In this document: positions 7,703 to 15,355 of the stretch, piece after piece
How the letters are laid out: every line of letters starts with the position of its first letter
Position numbering within the stretch: the first letter of the stretch is position 1
Source: Marisediminicola sp040546025
GTDB taxonomy: Bacteria > Actinomycetota > Actinomycetes > Actinomycetales > Microbacteriaceae
Direction of reading: 5' to 3'
Length of the DNA stretch: 27,195 bases
Assembly (NCBI RefSeq): GCF_040546025.1
Contig: NZ_JBEPNA010000024.1
Location: 1-27,195 of the forward strand
Notes under the pieces: model-generated
Database searches by the model: none
What the model was told of the DNA's origin: nothing
What the model saw: the letters and a program-made list of their open reading frames with translations, nothing else
Made by a program: the position numbers and the translations under genes

Positions 7703-8511
7703 TTCACTGCTCCCATCGCGAGTCCTCGCACCAGTTGTTTCTGTGCCAGCCAGCCCGCCACGACGACGGGGAGCACGGCAAGGGTCGACGCCGCCGAGAG
7801 CACCGCGAGGAACTGCCCCCGACCATCCACGAAGCTCGCGAGGAACGGGGGAACCGTCCGCGCGTTGAACGTGGTCAAGAGGGTCGCTAGGAAGTACTCG
7901 TTCCACGCGAAGATGAAGCAGATCAGGGCGACGGCGGCGACGCCGGGCAGCAGGATCGGCAGCACGACCCGCACGAGCTCGGTACGCAGGTTCGCGCCGT
8001 CGATCTGCGCGGCCTCGATGATCTCGAGCGGTACCTCGTTGAAGAACGACCGCATCATCCAGACCGCGATCGGCAGGTTCATTGCCGCATACAGCAGCAG
8101 CATCGCGTTGATGTTGTCGAGCGCCCCGAGCGCCTTCAGGATGAAGAACACCGGGATGATGGATGCCGCGGCCGGGAGGAACCGTGTCGAGATGAAGAAG
8201 AACAGCACGTCCTGCACCCGCTTGATGGGCCGCACGCTCAGCGCGTACGCTGCGGGGATCGCGAGCAGCAGCACGAGGAGGGTCGACCCGGCGCTCGCCA
8301 TGAGGGAGTTCAGCAGGTACGAGCCGATCCCCCGGTCGAAGACCTCGACGTACCGGTCAAAGGTCAGTTCGGTGACGAAGCTTGGCGGGATGGCAGATGC
8401 CGCGGACTCCGACTTGAAGCTCGTGAAGACCATCCACGCGACGGGGAAGAAGAACAGCAGCGCGATCAGCCAGGTGGCGGATGTGATCAAGGTGCCCGGT
8501 AGCTTGCGCAT
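7699..8511 (-). CDS. Carbohydrate ABC transporter permease (MalG type)
   Basis: This 270-residue inner-membrane permease has six predicted helices. The first is at about residues 10-30 after MRKLPGTLI, and the last ends near residue 258. The cytoplasmic EAA loop that docks the ATPase is readable as EVPLEIIEAAQIDGANLRTELVRVVLP, about 90 residues from the C-terminus. It forms a heterodimer with the permease encoded directly upstream. Its ATG (8511-8509) overlaps the preceding TGA by one base and its own TGA overlaps the next ATG, so three genes are tightly coupled. No ATP-binding subunit is encoded nearby, as is common for actinobacterial sugar importers that share MsiK. Confidence 0.93.
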   Translation of the reverse strand: MRKLPGTLITSATWLIALLFFFPVAWMVFTSFKSESAASAIPPSFVTELTFDRYVEVFDRGIGSYLLNSLMASAGSTLLVLLLAIPAAYALSVRPIKRVQDVLFFFISTRFLPAAASIIPVFFILKALGALDNINAMLLLYAAMNLPIAVWMMRSFFNEVPLEIIEAAQIDGANLRTELVRVVLPILLPGVAAVALICFIFAWNEYFLATLLTTFNARTVPPFLASFVDGRGQFLAVLSAASTLAVLPVVVAGWLAQKQLVRGLAMGAVK

Positions 8512-9479
8512 CAGCGGGTTCCTCCTTCCATGAAGACCTTGAAGAGCGTTCGCAGGGCGATGGTGGCCACGGCGATTGTGATGATGACGGTGACGACTCC
8601 GAATGCGGCGGCCTGTCCGATGTCGAGGCCGATGAACGCGCGCTCGTAGAGCAGGTAGGAGAGAGTCTTGGTGCCACCCGTGCCCTTTGTCATGATCGCG
8701 ACCGGGTCGAACACCTGCAGGAGCATGATGCCGCCGAGGAGGGTCGCGATCTCGATGTACTGACGAAGGTGCGGGAGCGTCATGTGCTGGAAGGTGCGGA
8801 GGGGCCCGGCACCGTCCACGGCAGCCGCCTCGAGCACCTCACGGCTCTGGCTCTGGAGCCCGGCGAGCAGGATGAGCATCATGAATGGCGTGTACTGCCA
8901 GGTGAGCAGCATGATGATCGTCAGCGCGGGAAAATCGGTGTTCCAAGCCACCGACGGGAGCCCGATGAAGTTCAGCCCGACGTTTACCATGCCGACATTC
9001 GCGTCGAGCATCGACCACTTCCAGATCAGCGCCGCCGCCGCAGGCATGATGAGGAACGGCGTGATCATGAGCGTCCTCGCGAGACCCTGCCCGACGAACT
9101 TTCGGTCGAGCAGGATGGCGAATAGCAGCCCGAAGAGGAGTGACAACACCACCGCCGATCCGGTGATCGTCACGGTAGCCATGAGCGAGGAGAGGAAGTC
9201 GGGGCCGGTGAACACCGCGGCGTAGTTCGAGAACCCGGTGAACGCGATGTCATCCGGCCTCAACTGGTTCCACTCGAGGAACGAGAAGTAGATGGTGACG
9301 AGGAAGGGGATCTGGGTCAGCGCGATCGAGAAGAACAGGGCCGGCATCACCAGGGCGCGCGCCTGCCGCGCCTTCTTGCGTGTCCCCGGGCTCACGTGGT
9401 TGTGGCGCGTCGGGGTGCCGGAGGGCGGCGGAGCCGGAGGGCGGCCGATGGGGCTTTCAACTGTGGTTGTCATCTTCAT
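8511..9479 (-). CDS. Carbohydrate ABC transporter permease (MalF type)
   Basis: This 322-residue permease has a cytoplasmic, Pro- and Arg-rich N-terminus of about 40 residues and six membrane helices. The EAA loop is SREVLEAAAVDGAGPLRTFQHMTLPHLRQY in the C-terminal half. It is the partner of the MalG-type permease and belongs to the polyol (SmoF/MtlF-like) group by context. It follows the solute-binding protein gene after an 80-bp gap containing a strong hairpin, an arrangement that usually lowers permease expression relative to the receptor. Confidence 0.93.
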   Translation of the reverse strand: MKMTTTVESPIGRPPAPPPSGTPTRHNHVSPGTRKKARQARALVMPALFFSIALTQIPFLVTIYFSFLEWNQLRPDDIAFTGFSNYAAVFTGPDFLSSLMATVTITGSAVVLSLLFGLLFAILLDRKFVGQGLARTLMITPFLIMPAAAALIWKWSMLDANVGMVNVGLNFIGLPSVAWNTDFPALTIIMLLTWQYTPFMMLILLAGLQSQSREVLEAAAVDGAGPLRTFQHMTLPHLRQYIEIATLLGGIMLLQVFDPVAIMTKGTGGTKTLSYLLYERAFIGLDIGQAAAFGVVTVIITIAVATIALRTLFKVFMEGGTR

Positions 9480-9502
9480 TCCTCGTCGTTGAGGTGATTT
9501 CG

Positions 9503-9537
9503 GGGACCGGCCGCGCGTTGTGGGCGAGGCCGGTCCC
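9503..9537 (-). terminator. Intercistronic attenuating hairpin
   Basis: GGGACCGGCC (9503-9512) and GGCCGGTCCC (9528-9537) form a perfect 10-bp stem with a 15-nt loop. It sits 22 nt after the solute-binding protein stop and before the first permease. It probably acts as a partial terminator or mRNA stabiliser. Confidence 0.6.
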
Positions 9538-9559
9538 GTCAGTCACGGTCGCGGAGCTG

Positions 9560-10912
9560 CTATTTCTGCTTGTCTCCGGCGACCTGGGCAATCTGCTGCC
9601 CCTTGGCCAGTGCATCCTCGACCGTGGAGCGCCCCGCGATCGCGTCGGCGACGAGTTGCGCTACTTGGTTGCCGACATCCTGGAACTCCGGGATGGTGAC
9701 GTACTGGATGCCGACCCACGGCTGCGGGTTGACGCCCGGCTGCACCGGATCGACCGCGTTCATGATGTCGAGGGTGATCGGTCCGAAGGCCTCGGCCGCC
9801 TCCGCGTACTCGGGGATCTCGTAGGTCGACTCCCTCGCCCCCGGCGGAACCCGGGTCCAGCCGAGCTCCTCCCCGACGAGCTGGTGGTATTCCTTGCTCG
9901 TTGCCCACTTGACGAACTTGGTCGCCGCGTCGGCGTTCTTCGTGGTCTCCGGCACAGCGAGGTTCCACGACCACAGCCATCCGGACTCCTCGGTCTTGTA
10001 TACCGGAGCCTTGACATAGCCCATCTTTCCGGCGACCGTCGAGGCATCCGGGTCTTCAAGCGACCCGGCCGCTGACGTTGCGTCGTACCACATGGCGACC
10101 TTGCCGGTGCTGAGCAGGTTGAGGCACTCGGTGAAGCTCACCGACACGGGGTCGGCCTCGCCCGCGTCGGCGAGAAGATCGACGTAGAAGTTGACTCCTT
10201 CTGTGAACTCCGGGGAATCAACCTGGGCATTCCAGTCCTCGTCGTACCAGCTGCCGCCGAAAGTCTGCACGACCGTCGTCAGAGGGGCGAACAGGTCACC
10301 CCACCCCGGCTTGCCGCGCAGGCAGATGCCGGCGGTCTCTGGGGTGTCCAACTGCCGGGCGAACCCGGCGACCTCCTGCCACGTCGGCTCGGCCGGCATC
10401 TCCAGCCCGGCCTCGACGAAGATCTCCTTGTTGTACATCAGGAATGACGACTCGCCGTAGAACGGGACCGCGTACTGTTTCCCGTCGACCGAGATGGCCT
10501 CACGGACCGGCGTGAGGAGATCGTCGACGTCATACGCCTCGTCACCCTCGAGTTCGGGCGTGAGATCCTTCAGCCAACCGAGCGCACCCCACTGCGGAAC
10601 CTCGTACGCCCCAACCGTGACGATGTCGTACTGACCGGCCTGGGACGCGACATCCGCCGTCACCGCCGCGCGCAGGTCGCCCTCCTCCATCTGCACAAAG
10701 TTGACCGTGATGCCCGGGTTGTCCTCCTCGAAGAAGCCCTTCAGCTCCTCCATGTCCTTCATCTGCGGATTGTTGACCGTTGCGAGGGTCAGGGTGACGT
10801 CGCCGCCCTCGCCGGCGGAGCCACCACCGCCAGCCCCTGAACATCCGCTCAGCACGAGGGCCGAGATCGTAAGGCCGGCGCCGATGGCGACGGCACGCCT
10901 GTATAGAGGCAT
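9560..10912 (-). CDS. Sugar/polyol ABC transporter substrate-binding lipoprotein
   Basis: This 450-residue family 1 extracellular solute-binding protein captures the polyol outside the cell and delivers it to the permeases. The signal peptide MPLYRRAVAIGAGLTISALVLSGC ends in a lipobox (LSGC), with a Gly/Ser-rich linker after the lipidated Cys. The mature part has the usual features of the family, such as FVQMEEGDLRAAVTADVASQAGQYDIVTVGAYE and LMYNKEIF. ATG 10912 is chosen because AAAGGAG lies 5 bp upstream on the coding strand. It is the first gene of the minus-strand operon, divergent from the AraC gene across a 220-bp control region. Confidence 0.93.
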   Translation of the reverse strand: MPLYRRAVAIGAGLTISALVLSGCSGAGGGGSAGEGGDVTLTLATVNNPQMKDMEELKGFFEEDNPGITVNFVQMEEGDLRAAVTADVASQAGQYDIVTVGAYEVPQWGALGWLKDLTPELEGDEAYDVDDLLTPVREAISVDGKQYAVPFYGESSFLMYNKEIFVEAGLEMPAEPTWQEVAGFARQLDTPETAGICLRGKPGWGDLFAPLTTVVQTFGGSWYDEDWNAQVDSPEFTEGVNFYVDLLADAGEADPVSVSFTECLNLLSTGKVAMWYDATSAAGSLEDPDASTVAGKMGYVKAPVYKTEESGWLWSWNLAVPETTKNADAATKFVKWATSKEYHQLVGEELGWTRVPPGARESTYEIPEYAEAAEAFGPITLDIMNAVDPVQPGVNPQPWVGIQYVTIPEFQDVGNQVAQLVADAIAGRSTVEDALAKGQQIAQVAGDKQK

Positions 10913-11039
10913 TGATACTCCTTTGTTTTCAGTGCTCATGTTGTCAGTGATCACCCTTGGCGGGCTCGTCGCCGACACTCACCGTCAACGACGCCTGTTG
11001 CTCGAAGGTACTGTGGCGGGCGCCCGAAGGACACAGTGG

Positions 11040-11121
11040 TTGCGTTCAAATTCCGATACTTTGTTTCATACATCAGCATCGATGACCCCCTTTATGGCAC
11101 ACTTTTGGAAGTTGAACGCAA
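11040..11121. promoter_or_regulatory. Inverted repeat, candidate AraC-family operator
   Basis: TTGCGTTCAA-A-TTCC (11040-11054) and its reverse GGAA-G-TTGAACGCAA (11107-11121) match at 14 of 15 positions. They bracket 52 bp within the divergent control region. The right arm ends inside the ribosome-binding site of the AraC gene. A smaller pair, ACTGTG (11010-11015) and CACAGT (11032-11037), lies beside it. Confidence 0.55.
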
Positions 11122-11132
11122 AGGAGTGTCAT

Positions 11133-12098
11133 ATGTTGCGAAACGATGTTAACTCGGAACCGGCGACGATCGCCCGGCGAATCGTGCACCAGCCGGCGAC
11201 CCGCGAGGTCGTTCCGCACCTGCCGGGCGACTCGTTCCGGTGGATGGAACACGACTACCCGAGCGCGATTGCCCGGTGGAACTACCATCCCGAATTCGAG
11301 ATCCATCTCATCAGGAAGGGAACAGGCAGCTATCTCATCGGCGACCAGATCGGCACATTCGGACCGGGCCACGTCGCAGTCATCGGCCCCCAGCTCCCCC
11401 ACGACTGGATGAGCGACCTCGCCCCCGGCGAGGTCATCCATGAGCGCGATGCGGTCATCCAGTTCGACTCTGAGTGGTTCAACCGGTGCGAGGAGGTGCT
11501 TCCGGAGCTGCGGGATGCCCGGCCGATCCTCGCCGCAGCCTCGAGCGGAATCGTATTCTCGGGTCGAACGGCGATCGTCGCGGCTGACGCGATCGAGCTC
11601 GTCGGCAGCACGACGGGCACCTCACGCATCTCGCACATGTTCGCCCTCCTGGCGATCCTCGCGGCCGCCCCGCTCGACGACCAGCTGCACGTCGCTCCCG
11701 ACTGGCTGATGCTGACGGCCGGGCGAAGCGGCACCGCCGCAGTCGATGCGGGGTTGGCGTACATTCTCGAGAACTTCACCAGCCGCATCCGGATGTCAGA
11801 GGCCGCGCGACTGGCGCACATGTCGGAACCATCGTTCTCGAAGTACTTCAAGCACGCGAGCGGGCTGACCTTCAGCGACATGGTGAAACGGCTGCGCATT
11901 GCGAACGCCTGCCGCATGCTCGAGCAGACAGACGCCTCGATCTCCACGATCTGCACCTCTGTCGGCTACGCCAATCTGGCCAATTTCAACCGTCAGTTCC
12001 TCGCCGAGATGGGGGTCACCCCGCGGCTCTACCGCACCCTCGACGACGACAATCGGCCCAAAGCGAAGAGCATCGGCTTGGAGCGTCGCGCCGGATAA
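11133..12098 (+). CDS. AraC family transcriptional regulator
   Basis: This is a 321-residue regulator. The N-terminal half is a cupin-like sensor (WNYHPEFEIHLIRKGTGSYLIG, then GHVAVIGPQLPHDW). The C-terminal 100 residues form the double helix-turn-helix, with first helix pair SEAARLAHMSEPSFSKYFK, second pair ISTICTSVGYANLANFNRQF, and the family ending GVTPRLYR. ATG 11133 follows AAAGGAG (11120-11126) at ideal spacing. It is divergent from the polyol operon and almost certainly its activator. The inverted repeat overlapping its ribosome-binding site suggests autoregulation. It is convergent with the CopD/CtaG gene 32 bp downstream, at the right edge of the island. Confidence 0.92.
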   Translation: MLRNDVNSEPATIARRIVHQPATREVVPHLPGDSFRWMEHDYPSAIARWNYHPEFEIHLIRKGTGSYLIGDQIGTFGPGHVAVIGPQLPHDWMSDLAPGEVIHERDAVIQFDSEWFNRCEEVLPELRDARPILAAASSGIVFSGRTAIVAADAIELVGSTTGTSRISHMFALLAILAAAPLDDQLHVAPDWLMLTAGRSGTAAVDAGLAYILENFTSRIRMSEAARLAHMSEPSFSKYFKHASGLTFSDMVKRLRIANACRMLEQTDASISTICTSVGYANLANFNRQFLAEMGVTPRLYRTLDDDNRPKAKSIGLERRAG

Positions 12099-12130
12099 TC
12101 GCTCAAGCGACCGCGCAGCCCCGACGGCGA

Positions 12131-14098
12131 CTAGGAGCGCCGCTGCAGGTTCTCGAGCATCACGTTGTAGTCGGTGAGGTCGGCGTCGCCGTCGCGCTCC
12201 GCCTTGCGGTCGAGCCGCTTCGCCTCCTTGGTGTCGCTGCGCGACCACATGACGGCAACGATGATCGCGAGGATGATCGTCGGGATCTCGCCGACGCTCC
12301 AGGCGATCCCGCCGGCCGCTTGTTGGTCGGCGAGCGCGGAGACACCCCACGGACGGCCCATCGCGCCGTACCAGTCGGCGAGCAGCAGTCCCGTTCCGGT
12401 CATCAGCGAGAGCCCGAAGAAGGCGTGGAACGCCATCGTGCCGAGCAGCAGAATGAGCCGCAGCGGGTACGGCGCGCGGTACGGCACGGGGTCGACGCCG
12501 ATGAGCGACTGCACGAAGAGGTAGCCGGTGATGAGGAAGTGCACGATCATCCACTGGTGGCCGATGTGGTCGGTCGTCGCCCAGCTGAACAGCGGCGAGT
12601 AGTAGAACAGCCAGAGCGAGCCGGCGAAGGTGACCGCCGCGATGATGGGGTTCGCCAGCAGGCCGGCGATCCTCGAGTGCACCGCGAGCATGATCCATTC
12701 GCGCGGGCCGCGGCTGCCGTCGGCGCGCTTGGCGATCGCCCGCAACGCGAGGGTCGCCGGGGCGGCCGGCACCAGCAGCACCGGGATCATCATGCCGAGA
12801 ATCATGTGTGCGAGCATGTGAGCGCTGAACAGGTACTTCTCGTAGACGTTGAGCCCACCGTTCGTCACGTAGAACAGCAGGGCGAGTCCGGCGAGCCAGA
12901 GGATCGTGCGATGGACGGGCCACGCGTCGCCGCGCTTGTGCAGCCGCCAGACGCCAGCGAGGTAGAAGAAGGCGAGGAACGCCACGACCAGCACCCAGAT
13001 CACGTCGAAACGCCATTCGGTGAGGTAGCGCAGCGGAGTCGCCTCCGGCGGCAGCGGCTCCCCCGTGAGGATGTAGGCCGGGGTCGTCGTCACCAGCACC
13101 TCGGGCACGAGCGGGTCGGTGCGGGCGAGCGCCGCGGCGACACCGGAAGCGATACCCATAAACGCGAACTCGGCGCTGATGAGCCACCAGAACGCGCGGC
13201 CGCGCTGGGCGCCGTCGCGCAGCATCCGCCCGATCAGGAACCGGCGTTGAACCGCCCCGAGCAGGCCGAGGGCGATGAGGGCGACGACCTTGACCGCGAC
13301 GAGGATTCCGTACGGGCGCAGCAGTCCGTCGAGGGAGCCGACTTGCAGCGACGCGTTCACGTAGCCGGAGACCGCGACGACGATGAAGCTCACGAGCGCG
13401 AACGAGGAGTAGCGGCCGACGATCGTGGCGAGGCGGTCCGGGTCGACCCTCGAGCGGATCGCGACGATCGTGAGGAGTCCGCCGAGCCAGACCGCCGCGA
13501 ACACGAGGTGCAGGCCGAGCGAGGAGATCGCGGCGTCGTGGCCAGCGGCCCCCGCGGAGTGGCCCTGCTGCGCCATCGGCACGAGGCCGGCGATCGCGAA
13601 GGCGGCAACGAGCAGAAGCAGAGTTCGGCCTCGCACCGCGAAGCACAGTACTGTCGTGACGGCCGCGACCAGGGTGGTGGCGAGCCAGGCCTGGCCGAAG
13701 TCCACTTCGGTGAAGAAGGCGCCGAGCAGCTCGCCGAACCGCGCATCGAACGACAACGGCTCGAGGTACACGTTCAGGAAGGTGAAGAAGCCGGTGGCCG
13801 CGGAGGCGACGGCCCAGAAGGCGGCGGATCCTGCGGCGAAATCGAGAGCCCGGTCGAACTCGGGCTTGTCGCGGCTGAGCGCGAAGCTCACGAGCACGAG
13901 GGCACCGATGGTGCCGGCGGCGCCAATGTTGACGAACAGCTTGGAGATCGGCAGCCCGTAGCGCACGAGCGCGCCCGGATCGGCGAGGGCGGGCGCCTCT
14001 GCGGCACCCCCGAATTCGAGGGCGGCGAGCAGGCTGGCCAGAGCGACGGCCAGCAATAGGGCCGGTCCTATGATGCGAAGAGGCCGAGACACGCCCAC
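12131..14098 (-). CDS. Fused CopD / CtaG-type membrane protein
   Basis: This 655-residue polytopic membrane protein joins two families. The N-terminal part, about residues 1-310, is a CopD-like copper-transport domain with eight or so helices (for example GHDAAISSLGLHLVFAAVWLGGL with a conserved His). The C-terminal part, about residues 350-610, is a caa3-type CtaG domain implicated in copper delivery to cytochrome oxidase; it includes LFSAHMLAHMILGMMIPVLL, MAFHAFFGLSLM and GGIAWSVGEIP. Such fusions are normal in actinobacteria. The start is GTG 14098 with a second GTG at 14092. The extreme C-terminus (12131-12149) seems to come from the neighbouring island, because the core repeat 12150-12200 is duplicated at 5041-5091 with a different tail. 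Confidence 0.88.
   Translation of the reverse strand: MGVSRPLRIIGPALLLAVALASLLAALEFGGAAEAPALADPGALVRYGLPISKLFVNIGAAGTIGALVLVSFALSRDKPEFDRALDFAAGSAAFWAVASAATGFFTFLNVYLEPLSFDARFGELLGAFFTEVDFGQAWLATTLVAAVTTVLCFAVRGRTLLLLVAAFAIAGLVPMAQQGHSAGAAGHDAAISSLGLHLVFAAVWLGGLLTIVAIRSRVDPDRLATIVGRYSSFALVSFIVVAVSGYVNASLQVGSLDGLLRPYGILVAVKVVALIALGLLGAVQRRFLIGRMLRDGAQRGRAFWWLISAEFAFMGIASGVAAALARTDPLVPEVLVTTTPAYILTGEPLPPEATPLRYLTEWRFDVIWVLVVAFLAFFYLAGVWRLHKRGDAWPVHRTILWLAGLALLFYVTNGGLNVYEKYLFSAHMLAHMILGMMIPVLLVPAAPATLALRAIAKRADGSRGPREWIMLAVHSRIAGLLANPIIAAVTFAGSLWLFYYSPLFSWATTDHIGHQWMIVHFLITGYLFVQSLIGVDPVPYRAPYPLRLILLLGTMAFHAFFGLSLMTGTGLLLADWYGAMGRPWGVSALADQQAAGGIAWSVGEIPTIILAIIVAVMWSRSDTKEAKRLDRKAERDGDADLTDYNVMLENLQRRS
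12150..12200. repeat. Right 51-bp direct repeat, candidate attR core
   Basis: This lies within the C-terminal codons of the CopD/CtaG gene and matches 5041-5091 at 50/51 positions in the same orientation. On the island side the sequence diverges from 12149 downward, giving a different set of last codons. Confidence 0.8.
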
Positions 14099-14149
14099 TA
14101 GCCTAGGCGAGCAAGCTGGGCGCGAAACCCGCGTCGCACCGCCCGCCCT

Positions 14150-14413
14150 GCTTTCATTATTCAGGAGTTACAGAGGCATCCAGCTTTCATTATTCAGGAG
14201 TAGAAGCCGGATCCGGGCTTCATAATTCAGGACGTTTCGGCCCCCGGATGCTGTATAGCTGAGCATCCGGCCCCTCGGAAGGCAAACCGAGCCGATTCTC
14301 ACGTCCGGATCCTGAATGATGAAAGCCACCACCCACCACTTCCGACCGACAACTCCTGAATGATGAAAGCCACCAGCCCTCGTCTGCCCCGCCATCTCCT
14401 GAATAATGAAAGC
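14150..14413. repeat. Six-copy inverted motif array (GCTTTCATNATTCAGGAG)
   Basis: This array fills most of the 378-bp gap between the CopD/CtaG and HU genes, which holds no gene. Forward copies are at 14150-14167, 14183-14200 and 14217-14233 (the last degenerate, one base shorter). Reverse copies are at 14309-14326, 14353-14370 and 14396-14413. Copies 1, 2 and 6 are identical; 4 and 5 have C in place of T at the ninth base. Forward copies are spaced 33-34 bp apart and reverse copies 43-44 bp. The centre holds a perfect hairpin, CCGGATGCT (14244-14252) with AGCATCCGG (14262-14270), and a palindrome CCGGATCCGG lies at 14207-14216. A partial seventh copy (ATTCAGGAT) is near 14838. Confidence 0.8.
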
Positions 14414-14425
14414 CGAGGGGGACGA

Positions 14426-14463
14426 CGAAGGGGATGACGCCCTCTCGGACGTCATCCCCTTCG
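14426..14463 (-). terminator. Terminator of the HU gene
   Basis: A perfect 14-bp stem (14426-14439 with 14450-14463), extendable by four more pairs including one G-U, with a 10-nt loop. It lies 13 nt beyond the HU stop codon. There is no T tract. Confidence 0.75.
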
Positions 14464-14476
14464 TTGTGGAGCTGGA

Positions 14477-14764
14477 TTACTTCGCGGCGGCCTTGAGCTT
14501 GCTTCCGGCGCTGACCTTGACACCGTATCCGGCGGCGATCTGGATTGCCTCGCCCGTGGACGGGTTGCGTCCGGCGCGTGCGGCACGGTGGGTGCGCTCG
14601 ATGGCGAGCCATCCCGGGATCGTGACCTTGGTGCCTTCGCCGACCGAGGTCGCGAGGGTCGAGAACAGTGCGTCGAGAACGCCGTTCACTGCGGCCTGGC
14701 TCTGGCCAGACTCTGCGGCTACAGCTGCGACGAGCTCGGTACGGTTCAGTGACTTGTCAGCCAT
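14477..14764 (-). CDS. hup: HU family DNA-binding protein
   Basis: This 95-residue histone-like protein bends and compacts DNA. The family pattern is clear: an N-terminal dimerising helix (LNRTELVAAVAAESG), a second helix (AAVNGVLDALFSTLATS), then VTIPGWLAIERTHRAARAGRNPSTGE, which leads into the DNA-clasping arm ending in the proline-turn region, and a short Ala/Lys end. It lacks the long Lys/Ala-rich tail of mycobacterial HupB, so it is the short actinobacterial form. The ATG follows GAGGAGG at 7-bp spacing. It is monocistronic, with a terminator behind it and the rpsN terminator in front. Confidence 0.95.
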   Translation of the reverse strand: MADKSLNRTELVAAVAAESGQSQAAVNGVLDALFSTLATSVGEGTKVTIPGWLAIERTHRAARAGRNPSTGEAIQIAAGYGVKVSAGSKLKAAAK

Positions 14765-14843
14765 TTGTGTCCTCCTCGGACTTTTGTTGCAGTACAGGTC
14801 GGCTCGATCGGTGAAACAGTCGAGTGACTGGTGGTCAATTCAG

Positions 14844-14869
14844 GATCCCGGGCGTAAAACCCGAGGATC
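14844..14869 (-). terminator. Terminator after rpsN
   Basis: The stem pairs GATCC-CGGG (14844-14852) with CCCG-A-GGATC (14860-14869), nine pairs with one bulged A, around a 7-nt loop. It begins 10 nt after the rpsN stop and closes the rpmB-rpmG-rpsN operon. Confidence 0.6.
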
Positions 14870-14879
14870 TGACTGTAAT

Positions 14880-15185
14880 TTACCAGCTTGACTTGGTGAT
14901 ACCGGGCAACTCGCCCCGGTGCGCCATGTCGCGGAAGCGAACGCGCGAAACACCGAACTGCTTGAGGAACCCCCGGGGGCGTCCGTCGATCGCGTCGCGG
15001 CCACGAAGGCGCACGGGCGAGGCGTTGCGGGGGAGCTTCTGCAGCCCGAGGCGCGCGGCCTCGCGCTCAGCATCCGTCGACGCGGGGTCGACAAGCGCCT
15101 TCTTCAGCTCGAGGCGCTTCGTCGCGTAGCGCGCGACGATGACCTTGCGCTGCTCGTTCTTGGCAATCATGCTCTTCTTCGCCAT
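14880..15185 (-). CDS. rpsN: 30S ribosomal protein S14, zinc-free form
   Basis: This 101-residue S14 is the long form without zinc-binding cysteines; it contains no Cys at all. The conserved C-terminal S14 signature LPRNASPVRLRGRDAIDGRPRGFLKQFGVSRVRFRDMAHRGELPGITKSSW is present in order. The protein binds the 3' domain of 16S rRNA in the small-subunit head. The ATG lies two bases after the rpmG stop, so it is the third gene of a coupled operon. Actinobacteria often carry a separate zinc-binding S14 in the main ribosomal cluster. Confidence 0.97.
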   Translation of the reverse strand: MAKKSMIAKNEQRKVIVARYATKRLELKKALVDPASTDAEREAARLGLQKLPRNASPVRLRGRDAIDGRPRGFLKQFGVSRVRFRDMAHRGELPGITKSSW

Positions 15186-15187
15186 GG

Positions 15188-15355
15188 TTAGCGCTCCTCG
15201 CGGAATTCGACGTGCTTGCGCACTACTGGGTCGTACTTCTTCAGCACGAGACGATCTGGGTCGTTGCGACGGTTCTTCTTCGTCACATAGGTGTAGCCGG
15301 TGCCCGCCGTCGAGCGGAGCTTGATGATCGGACGTACGTCCTGGTGCTTAGCCAT
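15188..15355 (-). CDS. rpmG: 50S ribosomal protein L33, zinc-free form
   Basis: This 55-residue protein reads MAKHQDVRPIIKLRSTAG and ends in VRKHVEFREER. The L33 core GTGYTYVTKKNRRNDPDRLVLKKYDP is clear, and the CxxC pairs of the zinc-binding form are absent. Its ATG (15355-15353) shares one base with the TAA of rpmB, giving TAATG coupling. It is a large-subunit protein near the tRNA exit site. Confidence 0.96.
   Translation of the reverse strand: MAKHQDVRPIIKLRSTAGTGYTYVTKKNRRNDPDRLVLKKYDPVVRKHVEFREER

Noticed and set aside
12320..14059. 579-codon plus-strand frame opposite the CopD/CtaG gene
   Set aside because: Glu/Arg/Gly-rich antisense shadow; the minus-strand frame encodes a recognisable membrane protein.
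14150..14413. CRISPR array
   Set aside because: Repeats are only 17-18 bp, occur in both orientations and are spaced irregularly; no cas genes are present.
14168..14455. Minus-strand frame of 95 codons across the inverted motif array
   Set aside because: The repeats read in different frames and orientations, there is no ribosome-binding site and no family; the region is better explained as non-coding repeats plus a terminator.
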